Source of the DNA: Diphasiastrum complanatum
Lineage: Eukaryota; Streptophyta; Lycopodiopsida; Lycopodiales; Lycopodiaceae
Length of the DNA stretch: 64,000 nt
Assembly (NCBI GenBank): GCA_029204225.1
Contig: CM055108.1
Location: forward strand, 8,109,101 to 8,173,100
Direction: 5' to 3'
Position 1 is the stretch's first letter. Each line of letters begins with the position of its first letter. The notes below the pieces were generated by a model. The model did not search any database. It worked only from the letters and a program-made list of their open reading frames with translations, and was not told where the DNA came from. Positions 47,840 to 61,600 of the stretch are shown here, one piece after another. A program made the translations under genes and the position numbers.

Positions 47840-49799
47840 TAACTCTGGTTATCCCTGTTAACCATGGTTTGACAATGCATATACATTAATGGTACATCAA
47901 TTTTTTCATGTCAACCATTTGTCATATTCATTTTTAATATTTTTGGATCTCTTTGGGCAGTGATGGGCTAGAAGGGCAAGCCTCATCAACCAATAGCATT
48001 TCCACATGCTGCCCGACGAAACAACAATATATTTAAAAAGTTTTTATTTTATTTATATTTGAAAAATTCTACATTACATAGAACCCCGAAGCTAAGGTTT
48101 CAATTGGTCCACATGGCAATGAAAATAAGAAAAAAATAAAAAAGCATCTTTTTCAAAGGCCCTCGTCGGGCTCTAAGTTTCTCTAATGAAACAAATCAAC
48201 ACATAGAATCATGGAATCTTGATCAATCTATGATCTATTTTCAATCTAATGACTTTTGTCACTTCCTAAGATTGAAACACACTCAAATGAAGTCCAGCAA
48301 CCTCACTATCTAGAGATCCAATCAAAATTAGGGTTTTGACAAAATCACAAAAAATTGACTATTCCAAATCTATATGCAAACTCACAAAAAATTGACTATT
48401 CCAAATCTACATGCAAATGTTAAAAATTTGATATGCAACCTATTAGCCACCACTAAGGCTGATCTAATGATCCAAAAATCGGCAAAATCCAGTATGTGAA
48501 GTGTTTACATTCCGAATGATCGCCATCTAATATTTACTCAACCTTCTGTTTCTTTAGAACAAAAGGTTTCAGCGGATGAGCAGATACTGTTGATGTAATT
48601 CCTCCAAGTAATGTCGGGTTTGCGAAACACCTAAAAAAGATCTTGAGGATCTTCGAACTTAGGTTGACTAGATTGGAATGGTGTCTCTTCTTGAAACAAG
48701 TGGAAGACTTATGTAACTGGCTGGCTAGCGGTATTGCGACTCTGAACTCAGAGTGTAAGAAGGGCATTGCAACAAACTTCTAAATGAGACAAAGGCCACG
48801 AACTCATGACTTGGGATTTCACGAGGGACATCGGTTCTCCTTCCACGCCTGAGGTATATCTTTAACTTTTATATTATTGTTGCAATAGGAACCATATATA
48901 GAAGGGACATTCATTCTGTTGACTCTTATGTTGAAAATGAGTAGTTTTATGTAGTAGTGTGCGTGAAATCTAAATTTATGTGGTGTGACGTAGTGGGTAG
49001 AATACATGTGTTAGGATGTGATGAAACTTCGTATCATAGTCCCTTCTATGATGCTCGTGTGCTAAAATTTTGGGTTCTAAGCTTTGCCTAAATTGGAATC
49101 ACATTGCAACATGAGTTTTTCCATTGCATCCACGCTCGACCTCTTTGAAATAGAAGAGCGGGTTTTCACCGTACGTGGTTGAAATACACCACCTCGGTTA
49201 GGGGTCAGCATAGTCACCTCCAACGTTGGAACTGTTTAGTGAAATACCTATGCTTGACGCTTGGCAAAATATCCCGCTTATCAAACAAAGCAGCATGTAT
49301 AACTAGCACCCCACATAGCACGAAGATGACTAAAAGGTGATGCTTTATTGTCGTTTCACGCACACTGATCTTATTTACTATTGATTGAGCACTCATGGAC
49401 ATTTCACAAAAATTGTAAACACCATACTCTCTACCAAGTGCAGCCGTAGTGTAATGGATGTCCTTAATTACCCTCACCTAGAGCTAGGATATGGGAAGAC
49501 ATGATCAATATGACCTAGAGTGCTATTAAACCTCCTTGCAGTTGTGCCTCTGGGGGCCTGGAAAACCCTCATCGGCTGGAGAGCACGGGGTGATTGAGAT
49601 GGCCCTCGGGATTGGAAGCGGCATTTCCCAATCACTCACGTAAGGGCAGTGTGGGCCCTTCCCCTGTAGGGCTTCCTGGCTGGATTAGTAGGATATTGTG
49701 AGAGATTGCAGAACCATAGAAAACAATTTTATATGAATAAGATTCACTTTTAAGAATGTGAGTTAATACGGATATCCTCTTACTGTCAAAATAGAGATT
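47840..49799. other. No convincing gene; MITE-related fragment
   Basis: The piece 48060-48200 shares words with the MITE at 38179-38555 (TTTCAATTGGTCCACATG, GCATCTTTTTCAAAGG, CTCTAATG). The frame 49214-49477 (minus) has a hydrophobic stretch but no identifiable family. The rest shows nothing I can support. Confidence 0.45.
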
Positions 49800-50733
49800 G
49801 TCTTTGAAGAAACAAAACGTTTTTGTTTACAAAACGTTGCTAACTTTCAGCCCTCGGCTTGACGAAGATGTTCGTGAACACGAAAGTCAGGAGACACGAA
49901 ACACAAAAAAGTTTTGCGAACATGAAAGTCAAAGGAGACGAAGACGAACGGTTTGCGAACACAAAAGATTCACGAACGAGAATCTTTTGCGGTCTAGCAC
50001 AAGAATCTTTTGCGATCCAGTACGAGAGAAAAGCAGACGAGCAAAACGAAACCGACGATGGAAACGGAACCAACGATGGAAACGAAACCAACAACGCGAC
50101 ACGAAAAATGTCACGAAACCTGTTTTGCCCTCATGCTCCAAAGAGTACCAGCAAAGATCACACAAGAATCTAGAAGTACATATAACTGATCTGATGGCAT
50201 GACGTCAGCAGATACATTTTAGGTCGTGGCTAATCTACCACTCTTGCAATTCCCTGATTAGTTGTAGATGCTTAATCACTCTAACCTTAGATTTGTATAG
50301 AGCGACTATACTTACTGGATGATATTTGACATATAGATCAACAGAGTACACATACAGTGTAATGTAGTAGTCTGATGTAAGTAAGCAATCAAGACAAAAA
50401 TACAGAATACATGTCCGCCTGCATGCGAAGACAATTCTGTCTAGGATCTATAGATCCAACTGTCCTCTAGTAAAGCGAGACGATTGCTCGTGAGAGAACT
50501 GTGTTTCTCCCACGCCAACACACTACGTGGATTTGCATGTAGTGCTTGAAGAAATCAGAAAAAGATCAATATAGATGTTTTTCTCGTTGTGTCTGATCTC
50601 GAATGCAAATGCGTCTACTGTTAATCGTGTGTCTGAGTTTTTCTTGTTCATTTGAATTCCTCACCTTGGTTGAAACTATGTTGAATGTTGCATTAATTTT
50701 ATAAACATAGATCAGCAATGCCTAACTACATTC
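49800..50733. repeat. Probable solo LTR or LTR fragment
   Basis: The left part is rich in TTCGTGAACACGAAA- and TTTGCGAACA-type words like those in the copia LTR at 3180-3420. The right part has an LTR look: GATGACGTCAGCAG-like promoter words, TCTGATCTC, and an end CTAACTACA at 50733. No coding region adjoins and the left end is not defined. Confidence 0.35.
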
Positions 50734-50879
50734 TGGAGGACTATAGGAGTGATTCAGCTGGCAGTGTCCACCGATCGCATCTGAACTCCATTCGAGTGCA
50801 AGAGAGTCGTGGTTCCTTCGCAAAAGCTTCGCGACTGCGATTGATTTCTCGACAGCCTTTTGCAAAAGATGTTAAAGGA

Positions 50880-51480
50880 AAATGAACAACTTAAAAAAAT
50901 AATGAATCATTATAGAAGATAACAATCAATATCAAATTAGAATTAGAGCAAATGCAATCAATCTTACAATCTATTCGAATTGAAAATTTACAATTAGTGA
51001 AGGATGTGGAATTGGCTAAGAAGAATGCTAGAAATAAGAAGTGAAAGCGACAAAGTTGCAAGGATATTCAAACGCTTTCAAAAGGAGGTTATTGAAATAG
51101 AAGGATTCTGCATTCAAGTAAGCATATTTCGATTTTTGTAACTTGATCAATGACATTTGGATTTAATTTCAGCTACGGTGATATTTTGCTAACTATCTGT
51201 TTTTTTGCGATTATGATTTTGACATCTACAGCATATACTAAGAGATCATACAACATTTTTTGCAAACACATATGGAAGCCTGAGTGTCTGGTCATCACAA
51301 GGGATGGAGAAGTCAGATTGGCAAGCACGGGCAACATTTCATTGAAATACACAACATGGAGGATCCAATGAAAAACAAAACTAAATTTTTCAATTGTTTC
51401 AATGGTTCTACCGTAGAGTCCAGATTTGACAAATAACAAAGTTCACACAATACAACAAGTTTCAAAAAGCATGCAAGTTC
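50880..51480 (+). pseudogene. Family T transposase-like protein, copy 3 (internally deleted)
   Basis: A coiled coil (LELEQMQSILQSIRIENLQL, about 50938-50995) is followed, without the catalytic middle, by TYGSLSVWSSQGMEKSDWQA (about 51265-51325) and IFQLFQWFYRRVQ (to about 51425). The GMEK end is much like copy 1. It converges on the Y gene copy 3, the same tail-to-tail order as in copy 1. Confidence 0.62.
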
Positions 51481-51639
51481 ATACGGAAAGAGAGAAATTA
51501 GATGATTGTCGAGTAGAAGATAACAAAGACATTTAGTCATCATTGTCATCAAATCATGACAAGTTTAGAATTGCTTGCAAATTCATGGAACAAGAGAGAG
51601 GAGCAATAGTCAATATAAATGTATTTATTTTATAATAAC

Positions 51640-53140
51640 AGAATACAAAGTGTTTACTCTTCATCATCAGCTTTTGTATCTGCTTCTATGGCTATATTGT
51701 CATGAAGCTGCTTGAGTATGCATCTATTAGATGTGCATTATCCTTGTTTCCACTAAGTTCAATATAAGTAGAGTACAATGAATAATGGGAGCTCCTTAAA
51801 GGAACATTACCATCAGTAAAACCTAGAATGTTCAAAACATTAGATCTTTTACGAAAATGATCTTATTTGTCATAACAAGTTTATGTCCTCCTAGATAAAA
51901 AAATAAAGCTTTAACTACCATTATCAGAGTCTCCCCAACTGGGCTCAGCTTTGAATGAGCAATACAGATCTCATTCTTTAGAAAATGCCTAAGATAGTGG
52001 CCAAGTCCACTATCCCTTTAGAACGAGGAAGCATGTTGTTTGTAACCACTTTGTCTCGCAACAAAGTCATCAATTATGAGAGCATCTTGCCATAAAAAAT
52101 AAGCTTAAAATAAAATACTCAACAATAAATGACATTTATAGGCAAGGAAGTTAAAACACTTACACATTCTTCATCATCAACAGCAATCAGATCTGAATGA
52201 TCAATATTATGAACACCTACTGAAGAAGAATCATCTGTGAAATGCATTAATGATGGACGAGGGAAGCCCATATGGGATTGAAATGCCGTGAATTCTTCAT
52301 CAGATGGTATGCTTCGTCCATGCTCAACAAAATTTGACAAAGCTTTTGTCAGGCATTCTTCACTGGTCATAAGTCCATTCTCATCATCATAATCAATTCC
52401 AGCCACAAGGTCACTTGTTTCAAAATCGACAAAGTCAGAGAATTCAAAAATTGTGTCGGATAATAAACATAGCACCTCATCCTCACGATAGTCGAAAAAC
52501 TGACACAAATCAACTGTAGTAATATATACATCATCATTTATATAATACACAGGCAAATTGAAAAGACATTTAGATTCATCTATAGACATTGATTCATTAG
52601 CAATAATATTCTGGCCAATGAAAGGATCCCGAAACACATCAGTATTTACATCAAGAAAATCACTATCCGTATCAAGGGTGTCGATAAGGAAGTGACTAAT
52701 ATCTTTAAGGGATGATTGGATTGAGGATCAAAAGGCCTCATCCTCCGGGATCTGAACTAATAGGAAAAGTATGAATCCAGTCTAGTATTCAACAAAACGA
52801 CATTTTCTTTTGCAATAAGGACACATCGAAGTGCTTTTAAGTAGATCAAACAATTTTGTAAACATTCTATCTAGTCTCTACTTGAATTGTGGAAAGAAAT
52901 GGACAAGATCAGTATAATGCATGAAGGAGAGTAAACCTATGGAGATAATAGGTATACTGAGTATATCTCTAAATCTAACATAATGGTCATAAAATACTTC
53001 TGAATTGGGTTGTGTAGTCTTGAAAACATGTAAATATGGGCGAAATAGGTTCTGGAAGTAGTCTAAGTTGCTAGTTATTCCAAATTCAGTAAAAATGCAC
53101 TTAGGCTCGTGTCACGGGTAGATCCGGAGGATGAGGCCAT
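51640..53140 (-). pseudogene. Family Y protein, copy 3
   Basis: ATG 53140 gives MASSSGSTRDTSLSAFLLN. After a shift, NLDYFQNLFRPY and YTDLVHFFPQFK follow, then LFLLVQIPEDEAF, and a clean frame from 52637. That frame has LPVYYINDDVYI, EDEVLCLL and IPSDEEFTAFQ, and ends in the donor GTAAGT near 52166. Exon 2 (about 52090 to 51640) has LIIDDFVARQSGY, LGHYLRHFLKNEICIAHS, YLGGHKL and IIFVKDL, then RSSHYSLYSTYIELS. All match copy 1. Stops and shifts are present. The function is unknown. Confidence 0.65.
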
Positions 53141-53970
53141 GGTACTCGGGCAAATATCGCTCCTGTATGCGAGATAAGCAATCCAAAAAAAAGAAATTGT
53201 AAAGAACGCGCACAGAAGGATATGTATGACATATAGCAATGGGATATTGCACTTGTGTAGGTATATGGCAAGCTACAACATACAACACATAGTAGGCACA
53301 CAAGAGCGATATGCCGTGAAATCCAAGAAAAAAAAACGCAAAAAATTAATCGGGTTGCGTGCATTTTATAGGGCATTTTTTCACACGTGTGGTCAAATGG
53401 TCAACGGAGACGTGTTGGCTCACCATTCATTCGTACGTTTACGCACGTGTGCACCGACACATGGACACCTGTGAAATGACATCAAGACATGTGTCACATG
53501 GTCATTGCTAGGATTGGCGCCACGTGCTGCTTTTCCATTTGTTCATACATTCACACACGTGTAAAATGACAATGTGACACGTGTCACTAGATCATTGGTT
53601 GGATGGGAAACACGTGTCAATACCAGACGAAGCGACAATTCAGATGTGCCACAAGACGATCTTTTGCACGTGCGAACCACAATATAAAACTCACAATCTA
53701 CGAGGCATTTTTTCACTTTTTTTTTTCGCTTCGCATATCGCACTTTTGTGCCACTCTCTCATTCGCTACTCTACCTACTACCTTCCATGTGCACAGGTCC
53801 GATATCCCAGCACACAGTCTCTGCATATCGCACTTGTGCACCCCTCTACTATATTCTCTGTTATCGCTTATACTTCTCGTGCACAAGTTCGATATACCCG
53901 TACATTATTTCCGTACATATTGCTTCTCTGCGAGAGCAGTCCACCCTTCCTCTTTCTATCTCGCTCATTG
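53141..53970. promoter_or_regulatory. Divergent Y/F promoter region with CGATAT and CACGTG words
   Basis: Between the Y start (53140, leftward) and the F reading frame (about 53985, rightward) lie inverted copies of CATATCGCACTTKTGTGCC and GTGCACARGTYCGATATMCC. They are at about 53150-53175, 53255-53320, 53735-53755, 53801-53818, 53822-53840, 53880-53898 and 53970-53985. In between, 53380-53680 has at least seven CACGTG-core palindromes (for example GACACGTGTC, CACACGTGTG). CACGTG is the plant G-box bound by bZIP and bHLH factors. Confidence 0.6.
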
Positions 53971-54350
53971 TGCACAACTCCGATGTTTCTGAATCCTTCA
54001 GATGCAAGCTACTCATTGATGTTAGAAGTGCTATGAAGATAAGTATGGGCTCGAAAATTGTTCACCTACGTTGGTTTATCTCATTGCATATATTGTTGAT
54101 GTTTTCTCAAGTGCTAGTGTTCGAAGGAGACCAACTTTATTTGTTTGCAAGGATTTATCAGATGAGACTTTGTCAAATCTCATGGATGTACAAAGTAATG
54201 GAAAATGACATAATTTGCAATTGCACATTCACTAATATTTGTCATGTCACATTTGCAAAAAAGACAAGAGCTGATAACGTGCTGCAAAGATCTACCTACA
54301 ACAATCACCATTGTGGAAAAACAATAGCTTCAAATAAAGTTCAGTAAAAA
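53971..54350 (+). pseudogene. Family F protein, copy 3 (fragment)
   Basis: SESFRCKLLIDVRSAM (near 53995) matches ESFRCKIYNDV of copy 2. SVRRRPTLFVCKDLSDETLS (near 54115-54175) matches the FVCK start, and ICNCTFTNICH matches the ECR...SSMC element. Frames shift between these parts. It points away from the Y gene, unlike F in copies 1 and 2, so this copy is rearranged. Confidence 0.55.
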
Positions 54351-57300
54351 TCGGTGTATAGACTCTTTCATTCAATAAATGAAAGCCCAAGTTGGGCATC
54401 AGTACATGTATTTTGGACTCCAAATTCATAAAATGGAGCAGCATTTGATATACCAATGTATATTTTCCTATTCAATTGGTCTTCCAAGAACATGATTTGA
54501 TTTTGTGATTGAGTCTCATTAGCCTTCTTGGTTGTTCTTTACACATGCAATACAAGGAGAGGGCTCCTATTTATATCCAAACCCTAATGGTCCCCCTTCA
54601 CAATTCAAGCTTGCCATTCTTCATGCTCATTAGAAGTGGCCTCCATAGTAAATGGCATGTGCTTTGGAGGGTGGTGAATTGATGGTGGGTCTTGGTGAAA
54701 GTCTTCAAAACCAAGTGGGTGTACTATTTTCTAGGGTTTTCCTAGCTTCCAAGGCTCCATTTCGGTGGTGCCTTCGGTCCATGCCAATTTTTACAGTTTT
54801 GCAAAAGTCAAACTCAATATTAGCTTGATTTTCCATGGAAAAATATCGGCTAACACTATAATAAAATATGTGTGAATGTACAAAAAGATTTTTGTAAGTA
54901 AATCTATTTTAAGTAGCGTACAAGCCTAGAAAGAATAGTCTGAGGGTTGATCGACTATGTACTAGGCATTTGCATAAAAACATCTGAATTTCATCACTCC
55001 CTTTGGTTGTTGTTGTCTACAATGTCTATGCTCAATTATATAAACTATCAATCAAGCTCAATTAGTCAATAATAGATATTGCTAAGTGTTCTTAAATAAA
55101 GATTAGAAAAGCCGGTAAACGGAGCATACAATACAATTAGCATGTAGACTATAGAAGTCGAACATATTTGGGGTCATGAAAGGTCGACAAAGAGTTGACT
55201 GTACTCAGAGGCTATCAAAACTATTCTCCTAACTCATACGAAGTCTTAGGATCATAGATATACAAATCTAGTGTATGTGCCACAATTGACTACGCTATGG
55301 ATTGAGGATTGCAATTATTTCTTTCTAAACCTTGGTTGACCTTTGCTTTGTCGTGAATTATACTCTTCATAACATTTATATAGTTCTAAATTATAAGCAC
55401 TAATTCAAAGTTTCCTACATTCTTTCTAGGTTTGACCAATTATACTCAAGTTTAAATTGCATTGTGCATAGTGCAATTATTTTTTTCGAGATTTTATTGA
55501 TCCTTTGCTTTGTGTTAAAATATATTTCTTTAGAAGACTTACAAAGTGTTTTTTAGGCACTAGCTTGTGTTTTATTACATTCTATGTAGGTCTTGTGATC
55601 TAGGTATGATCAATCCTTCTCAAGTTTCAATCATCTTGTGAACTATTTTGAAAGATCTTGGTTGATCGATATTTGAATTGTGAAAAAATATATTAGTTAG
55701 AACACTTATATATACTTGTATATCAAGTTGTATTGCATTATATGTATGTTTGATCTAGGGTTTATTAATTCTTGGGCATGTTTCATTTTGTTTTAAAAGA
55801 AATGATTGAAGTTTGATTTATTTTTCTATTATACATGGGAACATAATAAAAAACTTGAAATATACAATACATGCACTTAGTTTGAGGCTTGTGTGGAGCT
55901 ACGGGTTGCTATATGATATCAATTAGCATTTAAAGACAAGTAGACTTGATGCCAGTGGGCAATGCTAAAATATTATAATGTGTATAATCTGGACCATAGA
56001 TTACTCCCTTAGTTGAATTAACTTTTTTGTACTTCAAAATGAATATAGAGAGTCGAGAGTATTGGGATTTTAATTCCACTTCAAACCCCATTTGATATAA
56101 TTGCCATTGAATATTACAAGTTATTTTCTTTCACCTATCCATGATAATGTCTGAGACCTGGTATTTTACAACCTATTGCAAACAAAGAACCTTTAAAACT
56201 ACATGAAAGTTCGCATAGTCAACTACCTCAACTCGAATAATATTCAAAGGATCGAATTGTTGTTGACCTGAGTCGGTTTTAGTTTAAAAGCCTTATAATT
56301 TCAAAGGCATTAGCTAGATTTCTAGTTTAGAAGTTGCATGCCTTGCAATGGGCTTCTATGCATTTCAATGCAAGCCCTACAATTGTAAAGTGATGAACTC
56401 CCTTCAATTTCAAGCTTGCTTAAGGGTTGAATTGAAGGCATGGCCTTTGGCATCACTTACTTTTGTCCTACACAAGTTTATCTCATATGGGTGGATCACA
56501 TGGCTCTAATTTCATTTTGCACATAGAGTAGTACAAGGAACCACAAACTTGTTCTAAATTTTTAGGAGCTTAGATTTCAATCAATGAATAGCTTGGGGTT
56601 TTTTTTTGTGGCATTCGAACTACAAAAATTAAATGGGAAAATCGAAGTACATACATCCTCTGAAATAGCTAAGATTCATGAGAATGGTTGATTTGCTCTT
56701 AAAGTGCAGGTTCAACTATAGGTTGCTATATAAACGAGATACTTAGGAGCCTCATGTTCAAATTTTGACTTGGCTTTTGTGTGATAGGCAATGTATATAT
56801 TGCACATGTTCAATTGACTACCCTTCCAAAAAAAACATTGAGTTTAAAAAAGAAAAGAAAAGAGGTAAAGTGCCAATAACTATAGTCTTAATGTTCCATC
56901 TAACATGGATGTAGCATCTGCCACGAGAAGCACTTGATCTCATTTTTGAAGAAAGCAGAAGGCATAACCAAGTCTAGATAATATGCCCTATGAACACCTC
57001 CCAAACCATTACCATAAAGTACCAAGAAACCTTCATGTATTGAGGGAATGGCCCTTGTGTGACCATTTCTTGGTGGTAAGGGTAACTGGCTTGGAATAAC
57101 TTCAACATTTGCTCGAACCACCAATAAAGGTTTCTTGTGTGAAAAGTAAGCTAAAACTTTACTTTTCGCCATAGAATCAATGTTGTTTTTTTTTACATTT
57201 GGTGCCTCCCCGAGCACACTTCCCTTGAGATTTTTAGAAAGGTGTTCATGATTTTTTTACCTTTTTTTACTTGCACCTTCAGTTTGGGAGGTGTGTGTAA

Positions 57301-58605
57301 ACCGGGGATTTTTAAGGATCAATAAGATGTGTAATGAAAATGTTTCAAGCATCTTTTGAGCATATGGCCCTCCCTTTGTTCAGACATGTATATTTAACCC
57401 ACTTTAAGGGGCTTAATAGTCATTGCATTCTCTAACCAAAGCACCACTCACGTTCTCATTTTACATTGCACATTGGTGCTCGCAAAAAGGTTTCAAATCA
57501 ATCTTGTTAAAAACCTAAAAGATGTTTATAAGGTCGAGTAAAACCTAAAATGTGAAATTTGTAACTAAAACTAACTGATTTCATTAAAAAAACCTACAAA
57601 TCTAAAAATGAGTCGATAAAATGTGAATTTCAACAATTGGCCTCTTTGTATTTGTCGATTTTCTGTGAGCATTGTTGCACATGAGCTTTATGGATGTACT
57701 CTAAAATTGAATAGAATTAATTTTACAGGTTTTGACGAGAAGTTAGAACAGATTCGAAAGATTTTTCTCATGGGAAGGGTTTCACACATTATAAAGTAAA
57801 AAAAGCACATGTTTGCAAGCCATGAATTCTGCTGAGACAATTTATTGAAGTCTAAATGCTGACCATGTAATAAGGTCTGTTGAGGGATGGTTAGAGTCCA
57901 GAAATTCAGATGATCTGATTCTCTTTTCTGCAAAAAATTACCTCAAAACCAATGACAGAAATTTTTCTCTACAAGAGCCTGATTTGTACTAGTACAGGGG
58001 CTGCAATTCAGTTAGTTGAAGACATTCCTACGAGCAACTAATCAAAGATTCACATTTCTGTCTTTCTAAAAGATGGCTTATGTGCAAATGAACCCAACTG
58101 GAGGTCGAATTCACTCAGCCACAAGAAAGGGCATACATGAACAAAAGTAATGCGTTGGCGAGTGTAAACCAACTCTCAACTTTCACAAGGTTTGACAGCT
58201 AGACCTGACAACAATCTCCATGGCCATCTATGATAATGATCTGAAATGCCTACAAGGGGCTTTCAAATGATCACTACTTTCTTGCATTCCTGAGATCTGT
58301 TACAACAATAGTGCATGATGACAGTACATTGTATGTGATTTTTTTGAATGATCATACAGAATTGCGGTGTAATTTAAGGTGACCTATAGGAATGATGCTT
58401 TGGCAGGTGTGATCTGAAGCTTCTAAACGTCCAACGATGCAACCTCTTTTCATTGGTTTTGAGAAGAAGAAACTCTCTTCCTAGGCGAGTTGTAACCATT
58501 GACAGTGATGCCACTGTATTACACATCAGGTGTAAGTCATGAACAATCAATCAGAGAAAGCAGTGAGACTTGGCAGATCACCTTCTATAAGACCTTGTTC
58601 TGACC
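54351..58605. other. No convincing gene; 3' flank of the TRM gene
   Basis: AT-rich sequence. The frame 56900-57217 (minus, 105 codons) has no known domain and is not supported by splice sites or homology I can see. The last few hundred bases before 58606 would be the 3' untranslated region of the TRM gene. Confidence 0.5.
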
Positions 58606-61600
58606 TCACCTATAAGGTCTCAAGAATTCGAGCCTCGACATTTGAGAGGAGTCAGCTTTCATACATTCCAAATTGGTTGGATGCAGGATTTCAGCTTTAA
58701 GAAAATCCAGCGATGGAAGCTTTGTGGAACGTAGTGGCTCTGAGATTGGTGGGTGATATTCTTGACGAGTATTTAATGGAGTTCCTTGCAGACAAAATTC
58801 CATCCTTTGGGTTCTCGCTGTGTTCACATTAGCTGCAGTAATGGGCCTGTCCAGTATCACTTCGTGTAAGATATCCTCCAAAATCATCCTCTCAAGCTTG
58901 GAGCTCATTTCTGCAATTTCTATATTGCAGTGATGCCACAGAGACGACTCTACGGTCAAGTCTCTCTCTATAGATCTAAAAATCATCTCGTTGTCATCTT
59001 GCTCTTGTAAGCAGCTTGTATTGTGTAATTCAGCCCAAGCCTGTTCTAGAAGTTGACGTCCAATTGATCGTTTGAGAAGGTGCGAATATGTGTCAATACA
59101 TGGTAGGAGTTTCTTAGCTAGTAGTTCTGATAGGCAAGCAAGATGAAGATGCTCATTGACTTCCGTAAATTTCTTACTCATCGGGCTGGAACCTTTGGAA
59201 AGATTCTGTGTGTATAAATCTGATTTCTTTCTGGATCCAGCTGATGATGATTTTCCACCCTTTTTTAAGCTGTCTGAAATGTCTGCCATACTAGGGAAAT
59301 CCAAATATTGCCACCATAAAAGAATGGCATCTACTTCCACAAACCCGGAAGCCAGTAACATCACTCTTAGAGATTCCATTGATTCGTCCCGGCAGTCAAT
59401 AGATTTCCAGTTATCTTTGCATGTAAGGCTACTTCTTTCTATTTGGTGAGTGGATATAATAGAAAAATCAGCTTCGAATGTATCATATGTTGCAGATGTG
59501 GATAATTTGGACGTATTAAACTTGGTTTTGAAGCCAGGTGCTTTCTCTGTTTGTGATCCATACGAGGTTTCCAACGATTTATTGGAGATTCCATCTGCAT
59601 CTCAAAGAGCTTGAAATCAGCAACTTCATGCAAGAAACATCAGTACCTCCAATGGAACAAAAAGCATTTAAGTGAAAGGGGTAGTAACAATATTCAAAAC
59701 ATTCAAAAGTTTCATAATGCTATAAAACCTAAAAAACAAAAAATGTTATGATTGATAAGTAAAAGTCCACAAGTTCAGTACGTTCAATCTCATAAGTGAT
59801 CCCTCAGCTCTTCACTAACCAAATTAGTAGGTTATGAATAGGCCTAATGACTGGCATGTATACTAGGATAAGAAGTTAAAAGTAGTTCATGTCTATACAT
59901 GTTAATTGAACATTTATGCTCAGTCACATCAGTTTTGCTTTCTAAATCGAAGCAGTACACAGGACTACCTGGTGAACAAAGCCTAATAGGTTACACAATG
60001 CCAGTCTTTCACAGTTATCTCACAAGGTATGTATAGCCTCAGAACTTAAACCCTCGTTACTCTTGGCAAGCTTAAGCTCAGAGGGGCTCTAACAGCAGCC
60101 GGTATTTCCAAAAATCTGAAACGACCCTATGAACTTGAATAATGCTGGCCCGAGAAATTTTAGAAGATTTCAGAATAAGATCAGATGCTGAGGATCAGAA
60201 AGGGGAATACACAACTAGTTAAGCACACCTACTGACGACCTGTGGCGCACTTTGTGCAGTAATTTATTGTAGAGAGAAAACGATTCAAAGATTCATCAGT
60301 ATCATCACTTTTACCTTCTTGCCTCTTAACTTCCAATAACTTTGCTCTAACCTAGAGAAGGTTTGCTACCTGGAAGATCAACAACAGTGCGGTTGTAGAT
60401 ACTTCTTGGGGAATTCTCATCATGGAAAAGGCTGTCAAGGACGGAAACAGGACTTGGTTGCTCATTGCCCTCCAGGTTCTTTGCGACCGGCAAGTTCAAC
60501 CTTTCTTCATTTTCAGAGTTGGGGGATACAGGTTCATGAAAACTTGATTCCCTGTCATATTTTGACATAGTTTGTAGCTCCGAACTTACCATTACCTGTA
60601 CAATCATATTCCAATAACAAAACCATAAGAATTGTGATTTTCCAAAACCTACTCTGCTAAATTGCTATTGTTGGCAAAACTATTACTTAATTGTAAAGCA
60701 GTTGTGAACTCATGAGGTTCTGAAGAGCTCCAAATGAGCAACATGAACTTGCCTCTATAGGTTTAGGTCCAACGCTGAAGCGGGCTGGCAAATCATGATT
60801 TTCAAGACAATGATCTTTTGCCCCATCATCACAGACTCTAACAATCTTGCCTAAAGGTCTTTCATGGATTGGATCAATTTCGTGACGTAAAGAACTCCCT
60901 GTTGATTGAGTATCCTCTCTTCCAGTTTCTTGAACCTGATGATTTTCGGAAGCGTAAAGCGCAAAAGTCTCAAACCCAGGATGAATGACCTCTCTACCTT
61001 TTTCCATGTTGGAACTATTTCTAATCAGTCTGTGTAGCACATTATCAGACTTCGAACGATCTCTGACGTTAATTGTGTCAGCAACTTTGGGCTTCAGACA
61101 GTTGCTTCCTGTACTCATGGCCATCTCTGATTCTGCACATTCAGTTGGCATCCTGCTGTCTAAATGGTTATCAATACTATGAAGAGGCTGCAGGATTGTC
61201 AATTTTACCGGCAGAACTTGCGACGTTCTGCTCTTTACTGAAGGCTCTGGATCTCTAATAGGGGTGGTTGCATTCAGCGAGCAGCTTCCTTTGTTTTCTA
61301 CATTAGGTTTTCTTCCAGCTTCAAGGGGCCTTTGATTAGCTCTAGATATGTGAGACTGCATAGCCAAAGTGGCTCTGCTCTCCCCTTTGTCTTTACGAAG
61401 ATTCCCTGTTGAGTTTACTTTCTTCATCTTTTGAAATGGCTTGCTCTCATTTTTGGAGCAACTTCCTGTGGATCCCAGGTCTTTAATGACAGAAGGGTGA
61501 GACTGTGCCACGAACTCAGTTGAACTAGAAACTTTCACTGGCTTCATTTCAAATTCCATTTCAACTAAATCTGCAGGCTGCGGTCTAATCAAGAAGTTGG

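Noticed and set aside
49214-49477. Hydrophobic minus-strand frame that at first recalled a photosystem I subunit
   Set aside because: On closer comparison the residues do not follow psaA or psaB, and no neighbouring plastid sequence supports a transfer.
56900-57217. Protein gene of 105 codons on the minus strand
   Set aside because: There is no domain, repeat copy or splice evidence; such a length occurs by chance.
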